NCBI RefSeq assembly: GCF_025961225.1
Contig: NZ_JAOQNG010000010.1
Location: 114,501 to 178,500 of the forward strand
Origin: Azospirillum canadense
Lineage (GTDB): Bacteria > Pseudomonadota > Alphaproteobacteria > Azospirillales > Azospirillaceae
DNA: 64,000 nucleotides
Direction: 5' to 3'
Of the stretch, positions 45,208 through 52,936 are shown in pieces. The translations under genes and the position numbers were made by a program. Position 1 is the stretch's first letter. Each line of letters opens with the position of its first letter. A model generated the notes under the pieces. That model was not told the origin of the DNA. It did not search any database and saw nothing but the letters and a program-made list of their open reading frames with translations.

Positions 45208-48200
45208 TCACCCGCTGCACTTCGAATAACCGCAATTCAGGCAAGTGTCGCAGCCTTCCTGCCGGATCAGCCCGGGTTGGCCGCATTTCGGGCATTGGCG
45301 GGTGGGAACCGGCCGCGGCTCGACGCTTTGCTCCACGGCGGACCGTTCCACGGCTGGCGGCTCGATGGTTGGGCGGGCGACCTCCGGGTCGCCCATGGCC
45401 TTGCGCGCCGCCTCGGCCAGCAGCGTGTCCGGTTCCGGCAGCATGCCGATGGCCTTCAGGTGGCGCTCGATCACGTCGCCGATGGCCGCCAGCAGCGACG
45501 GCACGTAGCGCCCCTGCATCCAGGCGCCGCCGCGCGGGTCGAAGACCGCTTTCAGCTCCTCCACCACGAAGCTGACGTCGCCGCCGCGCCGGAACACCGC
45601 GGAGATCATGCGCGTCAGCGCCACGGTCCAGGCGTAATGCTCCATGTTCTTGGAGTTGATGAACACCTCGAACGGGCGCCGCCGGCCGCCTTCGATGATG
45701 TCGTTGATGGTGATGTACATGGCGTGGTCGCTGTCCGGCCAGCGCACCTTGTAGGTTTCGCCCGGCAGTGCCTCCGGCCGGTCGAGCGGCTTGGTCATGT
45801 AGACGACCGAGCCGACCTCGCCCCGGTGGCCGCCGGTCTCCGCCGGTACCGGAGGGGCGGGCGGCGGCGTCTCGGCCTTCGGCTCCTCCTTCTTCACGGC
45901 GAGGACGGAGCCGGTGACGGCGTTCGGCCGGTAGGTCGTGCAGCCCTTGCAGCCCAGTTCGTAGGCTTGCCGGTAGACGTCCTTGAAGGCGTCGAAGGGC
46001 AGGTCCTCCGGGCAGTTGATGGTTTTGGAGATGGAGCTGTCGATGTGACGCTGCGCCGCCGCCTGCATGACCACATGCTCCGCCGGGGTCAGCACCTGGG
46101 CGTCGACGAAATAATCGGGCAGGGGGCGGTCCGGACCGAACGCCGCCCGGAACAGGCGGTAGGCGTGGTCGCTCACCTCCTCCGTCCGGCGGGCGCCGTC
46201 GGGCAGCAGCACCGTGCGCTCGTAGCTGTAGGAGAAGACCGGCTCGATGCCCGAGGACACGTTGTCGGCGAACAGCGAGATCGTCCCAGTCGGCGCGATC
46301 GAGGTCAGCAGCGCGTTGCGGACGCCGTGCCGCTCGATCAGCGCGCGCACGTCGGCGTCCAGCGACCGCACCATGGGTGCGGCGAGGTAGGCGTCGCGGT
46401 CGAAAAGCGGAAAGGCCCCCTTCTCCGCGGCCAGCCGCGCCGATGTCCGGTAGGCCTCGTTCTTGATGGTGCCGAGCCAACTGTCGGTGAGGGCTACCGC
46501 GCGTTCTGTCCCATAGCGGGTCCGGCAGAGGATCAGCGCGTCGGCCAGCCCGGTGACGCCCAGCCCGATGCGCCGCTTGGCCTGCGCCTCCCGCGCCTGC
46601 TCCGGCAGAGGAAAGCGGGAGGCGTCGACGACGTTGTCCATCATCCGCACGGCCAGCGCCGTCAGCTCCCGCAACCGGTCCATGTCGAGCCTTGCGGTGT
46701 CCTCGAACGGATCGCGCACCAGCCCCGCCAAGTTGATGGACCCCAGCAGGCAGGCCCCGTAGGGGGGAAGCGGTTGCTCTCCGCAGTTGTGCACCAGCAC
46801 GCCGTTGGCGTCGAAGGCGTTGGCGCCGAGGATTTGGGCGTCGTAGACGTCCTCCACGCCGTCCTCTGTCACCGTTGCGACTTCAGCGACGAATCGCTCC
46901 CGGTTGGGCGTGCGGCGATAGCCGGCGATGGCGGCGCGCAGCCGTGCCTGCTTTTCGGTGTCGGCGAAGCCGATCCGTTCGGCGAAACGGCTGACATTGT
47001 CCTTCGCGATGATCAGTTCATGGTCGGCGGCGCACTGGTACTCCTTGCGGCCGCCTTTGCCGTCGGGGAGCAGGCGCATGCCGGCCGGCCGCCGCTCGGC
47101 GTAGAGGCGCCCGACGATGCCGAGGCGGAGCAGCATGCGCTGAACCGCCCGCAGGCGGTCCAGGTCGCTCTGCGCCAACCGGATGCTGATCCCCTTCTCG
47201 TGGTCGCCGAGCACGGCCCCGTCGGCGTCGAACAGACCGCGCAGGAAACCGCGGTGAAACGCGCTGGACGTCCGCTCCACGGCCGGCGTGATGGTCTTGC
47301 TTCCGGGCGCCATGCCCAGTTCCATGACGATGCGCTTGACCGACCCGAGCGCCAGACGCCGTTCCCCGCGGCCGGGCACCGTGACCCAGCCGTTGAAGTC
47401 GGACCGATGGGGCAGGCTGTGCGCGGCGGCCAGCGCGGCGTCCATGACCCCGGCGACGCCGGGGCGCTGGAGGCCGCCGTTCACGGTCGCCTCACCGGGC
47501 CAGACGGAGAGGACGGCCTTGTCCTCCTTCAGCGTGCCGTCGCCGACCAGCAGCCCGACCAGATAGCCTTCGGCCTCGCCGTAGGCGCCCTCCCAGTGCA
47601 GGTCCGTCCCGTGCTCGTTGAGCACGATCCGGTCGCCCGGCGCGATGGTCCCGGCCTTGGTCCACGCCGATTCGATTCCATAGCGCGTCATCGTGACGAC
47701 GGAACGCACGGGGTGGTCCGCCGTGACGCGGAGCGCGAAGCCGTCCGTCGTCGTGATGCGCAGAAGGGGCTTGGTGCCGGTTTTGAAGAAGCCTTCTGGG
47801 GTCGACGGGAAGGACACCCCGTTTACCACCGCCATGAAGGGGCGCCCGACCAGATCGCCGACGCGGCGCGGCCCTTCGGCGGTCTGCACCCAGGTGTCGG
47901 CCGAAACGCACGGATTGGTCGCGGAAATCCGCTCCGCATACCGCAGGTTGTTCGACTCGTTGATGCGGTCGATGAAGATGACGCCGGGTTCCGCGTAGGC
48001 GTAGGTTGCCTGCATGATGCGGTCCCACAGGGCGCGGGCCTGCACCACGCGGTAGACGCGGTCGCCGAAGACGAGCGGCCAGGGCTTGTCGGCCTTTACC
48101 GCGTCCATGAAGGCGTCGGTGACCAGCACCGACAGGTTGAACATGCGCAGGCGACCGGGCTCGCGCTTGGCGTCGATAAAGGCCTCGATGTCCGGGTGGT

Positions 48201-48708
48201 CGCAACGCAGCGTCGCCATCATGGCGCCGCGCCGGGCGCCGGCGGACATGATGGTGCGGCACATGCTGTCCCACACGTCCATGAAGGACAGCGGACCGGA
48301 CGCATCGGCGCCGACTCCGTGCACCGGCGCGCCTTTGGGGCGCAGGGTGGAGAAGTCGTAGCCGATGCCGCCGCCCTGCTGCATGGTCAGCGCAGCTTCG
48401 CGCAGATGGGCGAAGATGGAGCCGAGGTCGTCCTCGATCGTCCCCATGACGAAGCAGTTGAACAGTGTCACCGACCGGCCAGTGCCGGCCCCGGCCAGGA
48501 TGCGCCCGGCCGGCAGGAACTCGAATCGGGACAGCGCCTCCTCGAAGTGGGGCGCCCAGGCCTGCGGGTCGGATTCGGGTGCCGCCAGCGCGGTGGCGAC
48601 GCGACGCCAGGTGTCCGCGATCTCCCGGTCGACGGGCTCGCCCTCGGCCGTTTTGAAGCGGTACTTCATGTCCCAGATCCGCTGGGAAATGGCGGCGATG
48701 CCCGGCAT
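45208..48708 (-). CDS. nrdJ: Adenosylcobalamin-dependent (class II) ribonucleotide reductase with intein
   Basis: 1166 codons; after removal of a 375-residue intein (residues 267-641) the enzyme is 791 residues, the size of class II reductases without an ATP-cone. It makes deoxynucleotides using B12 instead of an oxygen-made radical. Seen: TLFNCFVMG (first active-site Cys), the radical-site motif NPCGEQPLPPYG rebuilt across the intein, SIAPTGTISLFADNVSSGIEP, and TINCPEDLPFDAF. The C-terminal tail has a zinc ribbon (CPKCGQPG...CDTCLNCGYSKC). Start ATG 48708 has GAGGGAGG close upstream. A PduO cobalamin adenosyltransferase lies at 63.4 kb. Confidence 0.95.
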   Translation of the reverse strand: MPGIAAISQRIWDMKYRFKTAEGEPVDREIADTWRRVATALAAPESDPQAWAPHFEEALSRFEFLPAGRILAGAGTGRSVTLFNCFVMGTIEDDLGSIFAHLREAALTMQQGGGIGYDFSTLRPKGAPVHGVGADASGPLSFMDVWDSMCRTIMSAGARRGAMMATLRCDHPDIEAFIDAKREPGRLRMFNLSVLVTDAFMDAVKADKPWPLVFGDRVYRVVQARALWDRIMQATYAYAEPGVIFIDRINESNNLRYAERISATNPCVSADTWVQTAEGPRRVGDLVGRPFMAVVNGVSFPSTPEGFFKTGTKPLLRITTTDGFALRVTADHPVRSVVTMTRYGIESAWTKAGTIAPGDRIVLNEHGTDLHWEGAYGEAEGYLVGLLVGDGTLKEDKAVLSVWPGEATVNGGLQRPGVAGVMDAALAAAHSLPHRSDFNGWVTVPGRGERRLALGSVKRIVMELGMAPGSKTITPAVERTSSAFHRGFLRGLFDADGAVLGDHEKGISIRLAQSDLDRLRAVQRMLLRLGIVGRLYAERRPAGMRLLPDGKGGRKEYQCAADHELIIAKDNVSRFAERIGFADTEKQARLRAAIAGYRRTPNRERFVAEVATVTEDGVEDVYDAQILGANAFDANGVLVHNCGEQPLPPYGACLLGSINLAGLVRDPFEDTARLDMDRLRELTALAVRMMDNVVDASRFPLPEQAREAQAKRRIGLGVTGLADALILCRTRYGTERAVALTDSWLGTIKNEAYRTSARLAAEKGAFPLFDRDAYLAAPMVRSLDADVRALIERHGVRNALLTSIAPTGTISLFADNVSSGIEPVFSYSYERTVLLPDGARRTEEVSDHAYRLFRAAFGPDRPLPDYFVDAQVLTPAEHVVMQAAAQRHIDSSISKTINCPEDLPFDAFKDVYRQAYELGCKGCTTYRPNAVTGSVLAVKKEEPKAETPPPAPPVPAETGGHRGEVGSVVYMTKPLDRPEALPGETYKVRWPDSDHAMYITINDIIEGGRRRPFEVFINSKNMEHYAWTVALTRMISAVFRRGGDVSFVVEELKAVFDPRGGAWMQGRYVPSLLAAIGDVIERHLKAIGMLPEPDTLLAEAARKAMGDPEVARPTIEPPAVERSAVEQSVEPRPVPTRQCPKCGQPGLIRQEGCDTCLNCGYSKCSG
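46786..47910 (-). mobile_element. Intein with LAGLIDADG homing endonuclease inside nrdJ
   Basis: The intein begins at Cys267 (ATNP-CVSADTW) and ends at Asn641 (GVLVHN), followed by Cys642 of CGEQ, the +1 nucleophile. Block A CVSADTWVQT, block B VTADHPVRS (Thr/His), block G NGVLVHN ending in His-Asn: all splicing residues are present. Between them, GYLVGLLVGDGTL (about 381-393) and FLRGLFDADGAVL (about 488-500) are the two LAGLIDADG blocks with their acidic residues, so the homing endonuclease looks intact. Insertion is within the enzyme's active-site motif NPC/GEQ, so the host enzyme works only after splicing. Confidence 0.95.
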
Positions 48709-48724
48709 GCGTCCTCCCTCGCGC

Positions 48725-48747
48725 GGCCGGCCGAGGAAAGGCCGGCC
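48725..48747. promoter_or_regulatory. Hairpin in the nrdJ leader
   Basis: Arms ggccggcc (48725-48732 and 48740-48747) with a 7-base loop, just upstream of the nrdJ ribosome-binding site. It may stabilise the leader or modulate translation. No cobalamin-riboswitch features are seen. Confidence 0.4.
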
Positions 48748-48828
48748 CGCTTACAACACCCGCGAAAGAGTACGTGTCACCCCCTCAACGGTCAATGCGG
48801 ACGTTCTTCTTGCGTTCTGGGAGAGACG

Positions 48829-49620
48829 TCAAGACGCCGCGCTGGCGGCCTTTTCCGAGACTCCGGCCGACTCGTCCGCCGGCTTCGGCCGCACGGTCGC
48901 CGGGCCGCCGGCCGCGACGACGATGCGGTCGGTGGCGGCCTCCAGCTGCTCTTCCAGCAACTGCATGGCCTTGGCGCGGCCGAGGCCGGGTTGGATCGGG
49001 GGCAGGAATTCGACGACGATCGTGCCCGGCCGCTTGATGAAGCTGTGGCGCGCCCAGTAGAGGCCGGCGTTCAGCGCCATCGGCACGATGGGGATGTCCA
49101 GGCTCTCGTACAGCACGCCCACGCCGATCCGGTAGGGGCGGTGAGCTCCGGCGGCCACCCGCGTGCCCTGCGGGAAGATGACGATGGGCCGTCCTTCGTC
49201 GCGCACCGGCTTGGAGTTCCGGATCAGCGACGCGATGGCCCGGCCGCGGGCGCCGCGGTCCACCGGGATCATGCGCGCCTTCGCCGCGTACCAGCCCCAG
49301 ATCGGGATCCACAGCAGCTCCCGCTTCAGGATGATCGCCGGGTCGTCGACCAGGAAATGGAGCTTCAATGTCTCCCACGCCGACTGGTGCTTGGCGGCCA
49401 GCAGGAAGGAGCCGGAGGCCGGCAGATGCTCCCTCCCGCGCACCTCGTACCGGATGCCGACGAGCGTGCGTTCCAGCCAGCTGACGGTGCCCAGGTACCA
49501 TTTGACCACACGGATCATCGTCGGCCGGGGCAGCAGCAGCATCCACAGCAGGCCGAAGCAGCAGATCGCGGTCCACACGTGGAACGCGACATTGAAGGCG
49601 AGGGAGCGGAGGTAGATCAT
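48829..49620 (-). CDS. plsC: 1-acyl-sn-glycerol-3-phosphate acyltransferase
   Basis: 263 residues. N-terminal hydrophobic segments (AFHVWTAICCFGLLWMLLL), then acyltransferase block I KHQSAWET (His78 with Glu83, a variant of H-x4-D), block II region IPIWGWYAAKARMIPVDRG, block III FPQGTR (149-154) and block IV VPMALNAG. It makes phosphatidic acid from lysophosphatidic acid at the inner membrane. The Ala/Pro-rich C-terminal tail is probably disordered. It is the last gene of ftsE-ftsX-ydcF-plsC, 12 bases after ydcF. Confidence 0.9.
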   Translation of the reverse strand: MIYLRSLAFNVAFHVWTAICCFGLLWMLLLPRPTMIRVVKWYLGTVSWLERTLVGIRYEVRGREHLPASGSFLLAAKHQSAWETLKLHFLVDDPAIILKRELLWIPIWGWYAAKARMIPVDRGARGRAIASLIRNSKPVRDEGRPIVIFPQGTRVAAGAHRPYRIGVGVLYESLDIPIVPMALNAGLYWARHSFIKRPGTIVVEFLPPIQPGLGRAKAMQLLEEQLEAATDRIVVAAGGPATVRPKPADESAGVSEKAASAAS

Positions 49621-49632
49621 CGGCGGAACTTG

Positions 49633-50283
49633 TCAGGATTCGAGGAGCATCTCAAGCTCGTAGCGCAGCAGCGTCAAAAGGTACTTGTTGTACTCCGTGA
49701 CCAGCAGGCTGGCGGTGCCGGGCCACTTCCACCAGTCGTCCAGATGGACGTTGGGAGAGGCGACGGGGTGCGGCACCACCTCCACGTCCGGGATGACCAT
49801 CCGGAACTCCAGCAGGCTGCGCTTCATGTGGTAGTTGGCGGTGACCAGCCGCATCGACCGGAAGCCCTGCTCGCGCAGCCAGTCCGCCGTCTCGTAGGCG
49901 TTGCCGATGGTGCTGTCGGCGGAATAGCCGAGCGTGATGCAGCATTCGACGTCGCTCGGCGACTGGCGCGACTTGCGCAGCAACTCCTGGACGTCCAGCC
50001 CTTCGTAGACCCCGGACACGAACAGCTTGCGGGCCCGACCGGCGGTGAGCAGATCCAGCCCCATACCGAGCCGCCCGCTGCCACCGGTCAGCACGACGAT
50101 GGCGTCGGTGGGGCGCGTCGCGTCCGCGCTTTCACCCGCCGGGGGGCGCGGAATCGAATTGGCGAACCAGACCAGCCCGCCGGCCCAGGCGAGTCCCGCC
50201 ACCAGCCCCGCCGCCAGCAGGCGGCCCAGCGACCGGGCGAACCAGACGCTCCGGGAGCCGACCCGCGCCATCACGCGCTCCAT
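49633..50283 (-). CDS. YdcF-family (DUF218) envelope protein
   Basis: 216 residues. N-terminal membrane helix (about 20-43), then the DUF218 domain: DAIVVLTGGSGRLGMGLDLL, KLFVSGVYEGLDVQEL, STIGNAYETADWLREQGF and VTANYHMKRSLLEFR. DUF218 proteins (SanA/YdcF/ElyC) take part in envelope biogenesis by an unclear mechanism. ATG 50283 gives MERVMARV; ATG 50271 with GGAG before it is equally possible. It sits between ftsX and plsC in one operon. Confidence 0.85.
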   Translation of the reverse strand: MERVMARVGSRSVWFARSLGRLLAAGLVAGLAWAGGLVWFANSIPRPPAGESADATRPTDAIVVLTGGSGRLGMGLDLLTAGRARKLFVSGVYEGLDVQELLRKSRQSPSDVECCITLGYSADSTIGNAYETADWLREQGFRSMRLVTANYHMKRSLLEFRMVIPDVEVVPHPVASPNVHLDDWWKWPGTASLLVTEYNKYLLTLLRYELEMLLES

Positions 50284-50323
50284 GGGCAGGCGGGCCGTGG
50301 CGAAGGCGGCGGGGGCGGCGCCG

Positions 50324-51217
50324 TCACGGCAACGACTCCAGCGTGCGCAGCACCGTCCAGCGCGCTGTGACCATGGCCAGCAGGCAGGCCACGACCGGCA
50401 CGACCACCAGGATGGCCAGATGCCAGACGTCGATGGTGACGGTCGGCAGAAGGCTGGCCTTCAGCCCGGCGGCCGCGTGGCCGATGCCGGCCAGCGTCGC
50501 CACCGCCAGCACGAGACCGCCAAGGCCGCCGCGCAGAGTCAGGGACAGGACGTGCGATTCGAACTGGCGGGCGACGTAGCGGTCGGTGGCGCCCATCAGG
50601 TGCAGCAGTTCCACAACATGTTTATGGATCGCCAGGCCGGCGCGCACGGCGAAGACCACCGCCATCACGCCGGCCCCGCCGATCAGCGCGACGACGGCCA
50701 GCGCCGCCAGGTGCAGTGCCCCGGCGAAGCGCCGCAGGTCGGCCAGCCAGACCGCGTGGTCGTCCATGGTGGCGCCGGGGGCTGCGGACTTCAGCCGCGC
50801 CGTCAGGGCCGTGGTGTCCACCGGCCCGTCGGTGACCACGTCGATCAGCCGCGGCATGGGCAGCAGCGGGTCGGCGGCCTCCTTGCCCAGCCAGGGTTCC
50901 AGCAAGCGGCCGATGTCGTCGGTGGTCAGCGCCGTGGCCGACCTGATGCCGGGGGTGGAGCGCAGCACGGTCAGCGCCGCCTCCGTCCGTTCGTTCAGCG
51001 TGGCGGAGCCGGCCGGCAGGGGAACGATCTGCACCGTCAGGCCGCCTGCCAAGCCGGTGTCCCAGCGCCGGGCCATGTCGGACACGAACAGCGCGCCAGC
51101 CAGCGACAGCGCCGCCAGATAGACCATCAGCGCGGTCAGCCAGGTCAGGAAGCGTGACGTCGGGTCCTTCGCCAACGGCAGGTCGAAGCGTTTGCGGCGT
51201 AGGGGGGGCAGGGCCAT
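50324..51217 (-). CDS. ftsX: Cell-division ABC transporter permease FtsX
   Basis: 297 residues: four membrane helices with a large periplasmic loop between TM1 (about 24-46) and TM2 (about 170-190), and the LLHLMGATDRYVARQFESH coupling segment. FtsX with FtsE regulates septal cell-wall hydrolysis during division. It starts 19 bases after the ftsE stop. No gene for an EnvC-type hydrolase activator lies in the immediate operon. Confidence 0.9.
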   Translation of the reverse strand: MALPPLRRKRFDLPLAKDPTSRFLTWLTALMVYLAALSLAGALFVSDMARRWDTGLAGGLTVQIVPLPAGSATLNERTEAALTVLRSTPGIRSATALTTDDIGRLLEPWLGKEAADPLLPMPRLIDVVTDGPVDTTALTARLKSAAPGATMDDHAVWLADLRRFAGALHLAALAVVALIGGAGVMAVVFAVRAGLAIHKHVVELLHLMGATDRYVARQFESHVLSLTLRGGLGGLVLAVATLAGIGHAAAGLKASLLPTVTIDVWHLAILVVVPVVACLLAMVTARWTVLRTLESLP

Positions 51218-51236
51218 GGTGATCCGTTCCCTCCCC

Positions 51237-51917
51237 TCAGGCCCAGTGCGCCGACTGGGCGGGCATGACGTGCAGGCGCCCGTTCTCCAGATGGATGCGC
51301 GGGTGGTTGAAACGGCGGATCAGCGCCTCGTTGTGGGTGGCGATCACCACGGTCGCGCCCAGCTTGTGCATCTCCTCGAACAGGAACAGCAGGCGCATGC
51401 CGATGCCGTCGTCCACGTTGCCGGTGGGTTCGTCGGCCAGCAGCAGGCGCGGGCGGTTGATCACGGACCGGGCAATGGCGACGCGCTGCTGCTGGCCGCC
51501 CGACAGGGTGGAGGGCAGGGCGTGCAGGTGGTTGCCGAGCCCGACCCAGCGCAGGATTTCCGTGCAGTGCTCCACCACCTCAGCCTCGCCGGCGCCGCCC
51601 ATGCGCAGCGGCAGCGCCACGTTGTCGAGCGCCGACAGATGGTCGAGCAGCGAGAAGTCCTGGAACACCACCCCGATCTGGCGGCGCAGTTCCGGCAGGT
51701 CGGCCCGCGTCAGCCGTGCCATGTCGCGCCCGAACAGCGTGATCAGCCCGCGCGAGGGGCGGAGCGCCAGGTACATCAGCTTCAGAAGCGACGACTTGCC
51801 CGCCCCGCTCGCCCCCGTCATGAAATGGAAGGAGCCGGGGGGCAGGGTGAAGCTGACGTCGCGCAGCACCTCGGGGCCGGTGCCATAGCGCAAACCCACG
51901 TTCTCGAAACGAATCAC
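51237..51917 (-). CDS. ftsE: Cell-division ABC transporter ATPase FtsE
   Basis: 226 residues from GTG 51917 (GGTGAGA upstream), matching the E. coli length; the frame is open further, but that stretch is basic and not conserved. Walker A GASGAGKS (35-42), Q-loop VVFQDFSLL, signature LSGGQQQR (138-145), Walker B LLLADEP (158-164) and H-loop VVIATHNE. It powers FtsX at the septum. First gene of the four-gene operon, divergent from the zinc-ribbon gene at 52137. Confidence 0.92.
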   Translation of the reverse strand: MIRFENVGLRYGTGPEVLRDVSFTLPPGSFHFMTGASGAGKSSLLKLMYLALRPSRGLITLFGRDMARLTRADLPELRRQIGVVFQDFSLLDHLSALDNVALPLRMGGAGEAEVVEHCTEILRWVGLGNHLHALPSTLSGGQQQRVAIARSVINRPRLLLADEPTGNVDDGIGMRLLFLFEEMHKLGATVVIATHNEALIRRFNHPRIHLENGRLHVMPAQSAHWA

Positions 51918-52136
51918 AATCTCACCAAGGCCGCGACGACGCCCCCGGGCGGTACCCCGCCTGGGGTGCGACAAGACAATGCACCGGTGCCGCCGGTACG
52001 TCCACCGCCGTGGGACCAGCCGGACGAAAGGCCGCTCCCGCCGCTCCGGATGGTGGCCGCTTGGGCGTTCCTTGCTTCATACCTCATGACTACCTATAAC
52101 GACATTCTGCAATTTCGGTGACCTCGATCGGCCTCC

Positions 52137-52781
52137 ATGATCATCGCCTGTCCGACCTGCGCCACGCGCTACACACTGGCCGATTCGGCGGTCGGACCGC
52201 AGGGACGGAAAGTCCGCTGCGCCAAGTGCGGCCACACCTGGTGGCAGTCGCCGGACGAGGACGATCTGGATTTCTCGCTGAACGATGTGACCGAAATCCG
52301 GCAGACCTCGGCCCCCACCGTGGAACGGCCGCCGCGCGACCGGGCGGCGATGCGCCGGGCGCTGATCGGCTGGGGCCTGTTCGTGGCGGTGGTGCTGGCG
52401 CTCGCCGGGGGCGCGGTCGCGGCGCGCGGCCAGATCGTGCGGCTTTGGCCGCCGGCCGCCCTTCTGTACGAGACCGTAGGCCTACGCGTGGAGCCGCCGG
52501 GAACCGGCCTTCAACTGCAGAACCTGCGGTCGGAGCAGAAGGTGGAGGGCGGGGCCCCGGTGCTGGTCGTCGACGGGCAGATCGTCAACGTGTCCGACAC
52601 CGTCCGTCCGGTTCCGGTGGTGCGCGTCACCTCGCTCGGCGAAGACCGCAAACCGATCCGGAGCTGGACGGTCGAGGCGTCGCCGGCGCAACTCCTCCCC
52701 GGCGAGATCGCCGTCTTCCGTGACGCGCAGCGCGATCCGGGGGCGGTGCTGGAGGTGATGGTCACGTTTGACGGGGGGTGA
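52137..52781 (+). CDS. Zinc-ribbon (MJ0042-type) membrane protein
   Basis: 214 residues. N-terminal zinc ribbon with Cys5, Cys8, Cys28 and Cys31 (CPTC...CAKC) in the MJ0042 pattern, an acidic linker, one membrane helix (about 74-97) and a periplasmic beta-rich domain (DUF3426-like: LVVDGQIVNVSDTVRPVPVV). The cytoplasmic ribbon and periplasmic domain suggest a signalling or assembly role at the envelope. Its gene is divergent from ftsE, an arrangement common in alphaproteobacteria, and its exact function is unknown. Confidence 0.82.
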   Translation: MIIACPTCATRYTLADSAVGPQGRKVRCAKCGHTWWQSPDEDDLDFSLNDVTEIRQTSAPTVERPPRDRAAMRRALIGWGLFVAVVLALAGGAVAARGQIVRLWPPAALLYETVGLRVEPPGTGLQLQNLRSEQKVEGGAPVLVVDGQIVNVSDTVRPVPVVRVTSLGEDRKPIRSWTVEASPAQLLPGEIAVFRDAQRDPGAVLEVMVTFDGG

Positions 52782-52819
52782 GGCCCGGGCGGCACAACCG
52801 GTTGCCGGAGAGGACATTC

Positions 52820-52907
52820 ACCACAGAGGCACAGAGACACGGAGCTTCTTTACACTCTGATCAAAGACCGGATGCCTTGCGTTCGGATCTCTCTGTGTCT
52901 CTGTGGT
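52820..52907. repeat. Palindromic element with CACAGAG arms
   Basis: Arms 52820-52837 (accacagaggcacagaga) and 52890-52907 are complementary at 17 of 18 positions. It lies between two convergent genes. Similar CACAGAGACACAGAG repeats are scattered in many bacterial genomes. The two genes could use it as a terminator-like structure, though no T-run is present. Confidence 0.75.
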
Positions 52908-52936
52908 TGCATTCCACCAGACTGACGCTGACTGGA

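Noticed and set aside
48709..48828. A cobalamin riboswitch upstream of nrdJ
   Set aside because: The leader is only about 120 bases, and no B12-box-like sequence or the multi-helix layout is visible; only a simple hairpin is present.
45277..50370. An open frame of 1697 codons on the plus strand across nrdJ, plsC, ydcF and ftsX
   Set aside because: It is antisense to well-recognised genes, has no domain, and its His/Arg/Gly/Ala-rich composition is typical of stop-poor frames in GC-rich DNA.
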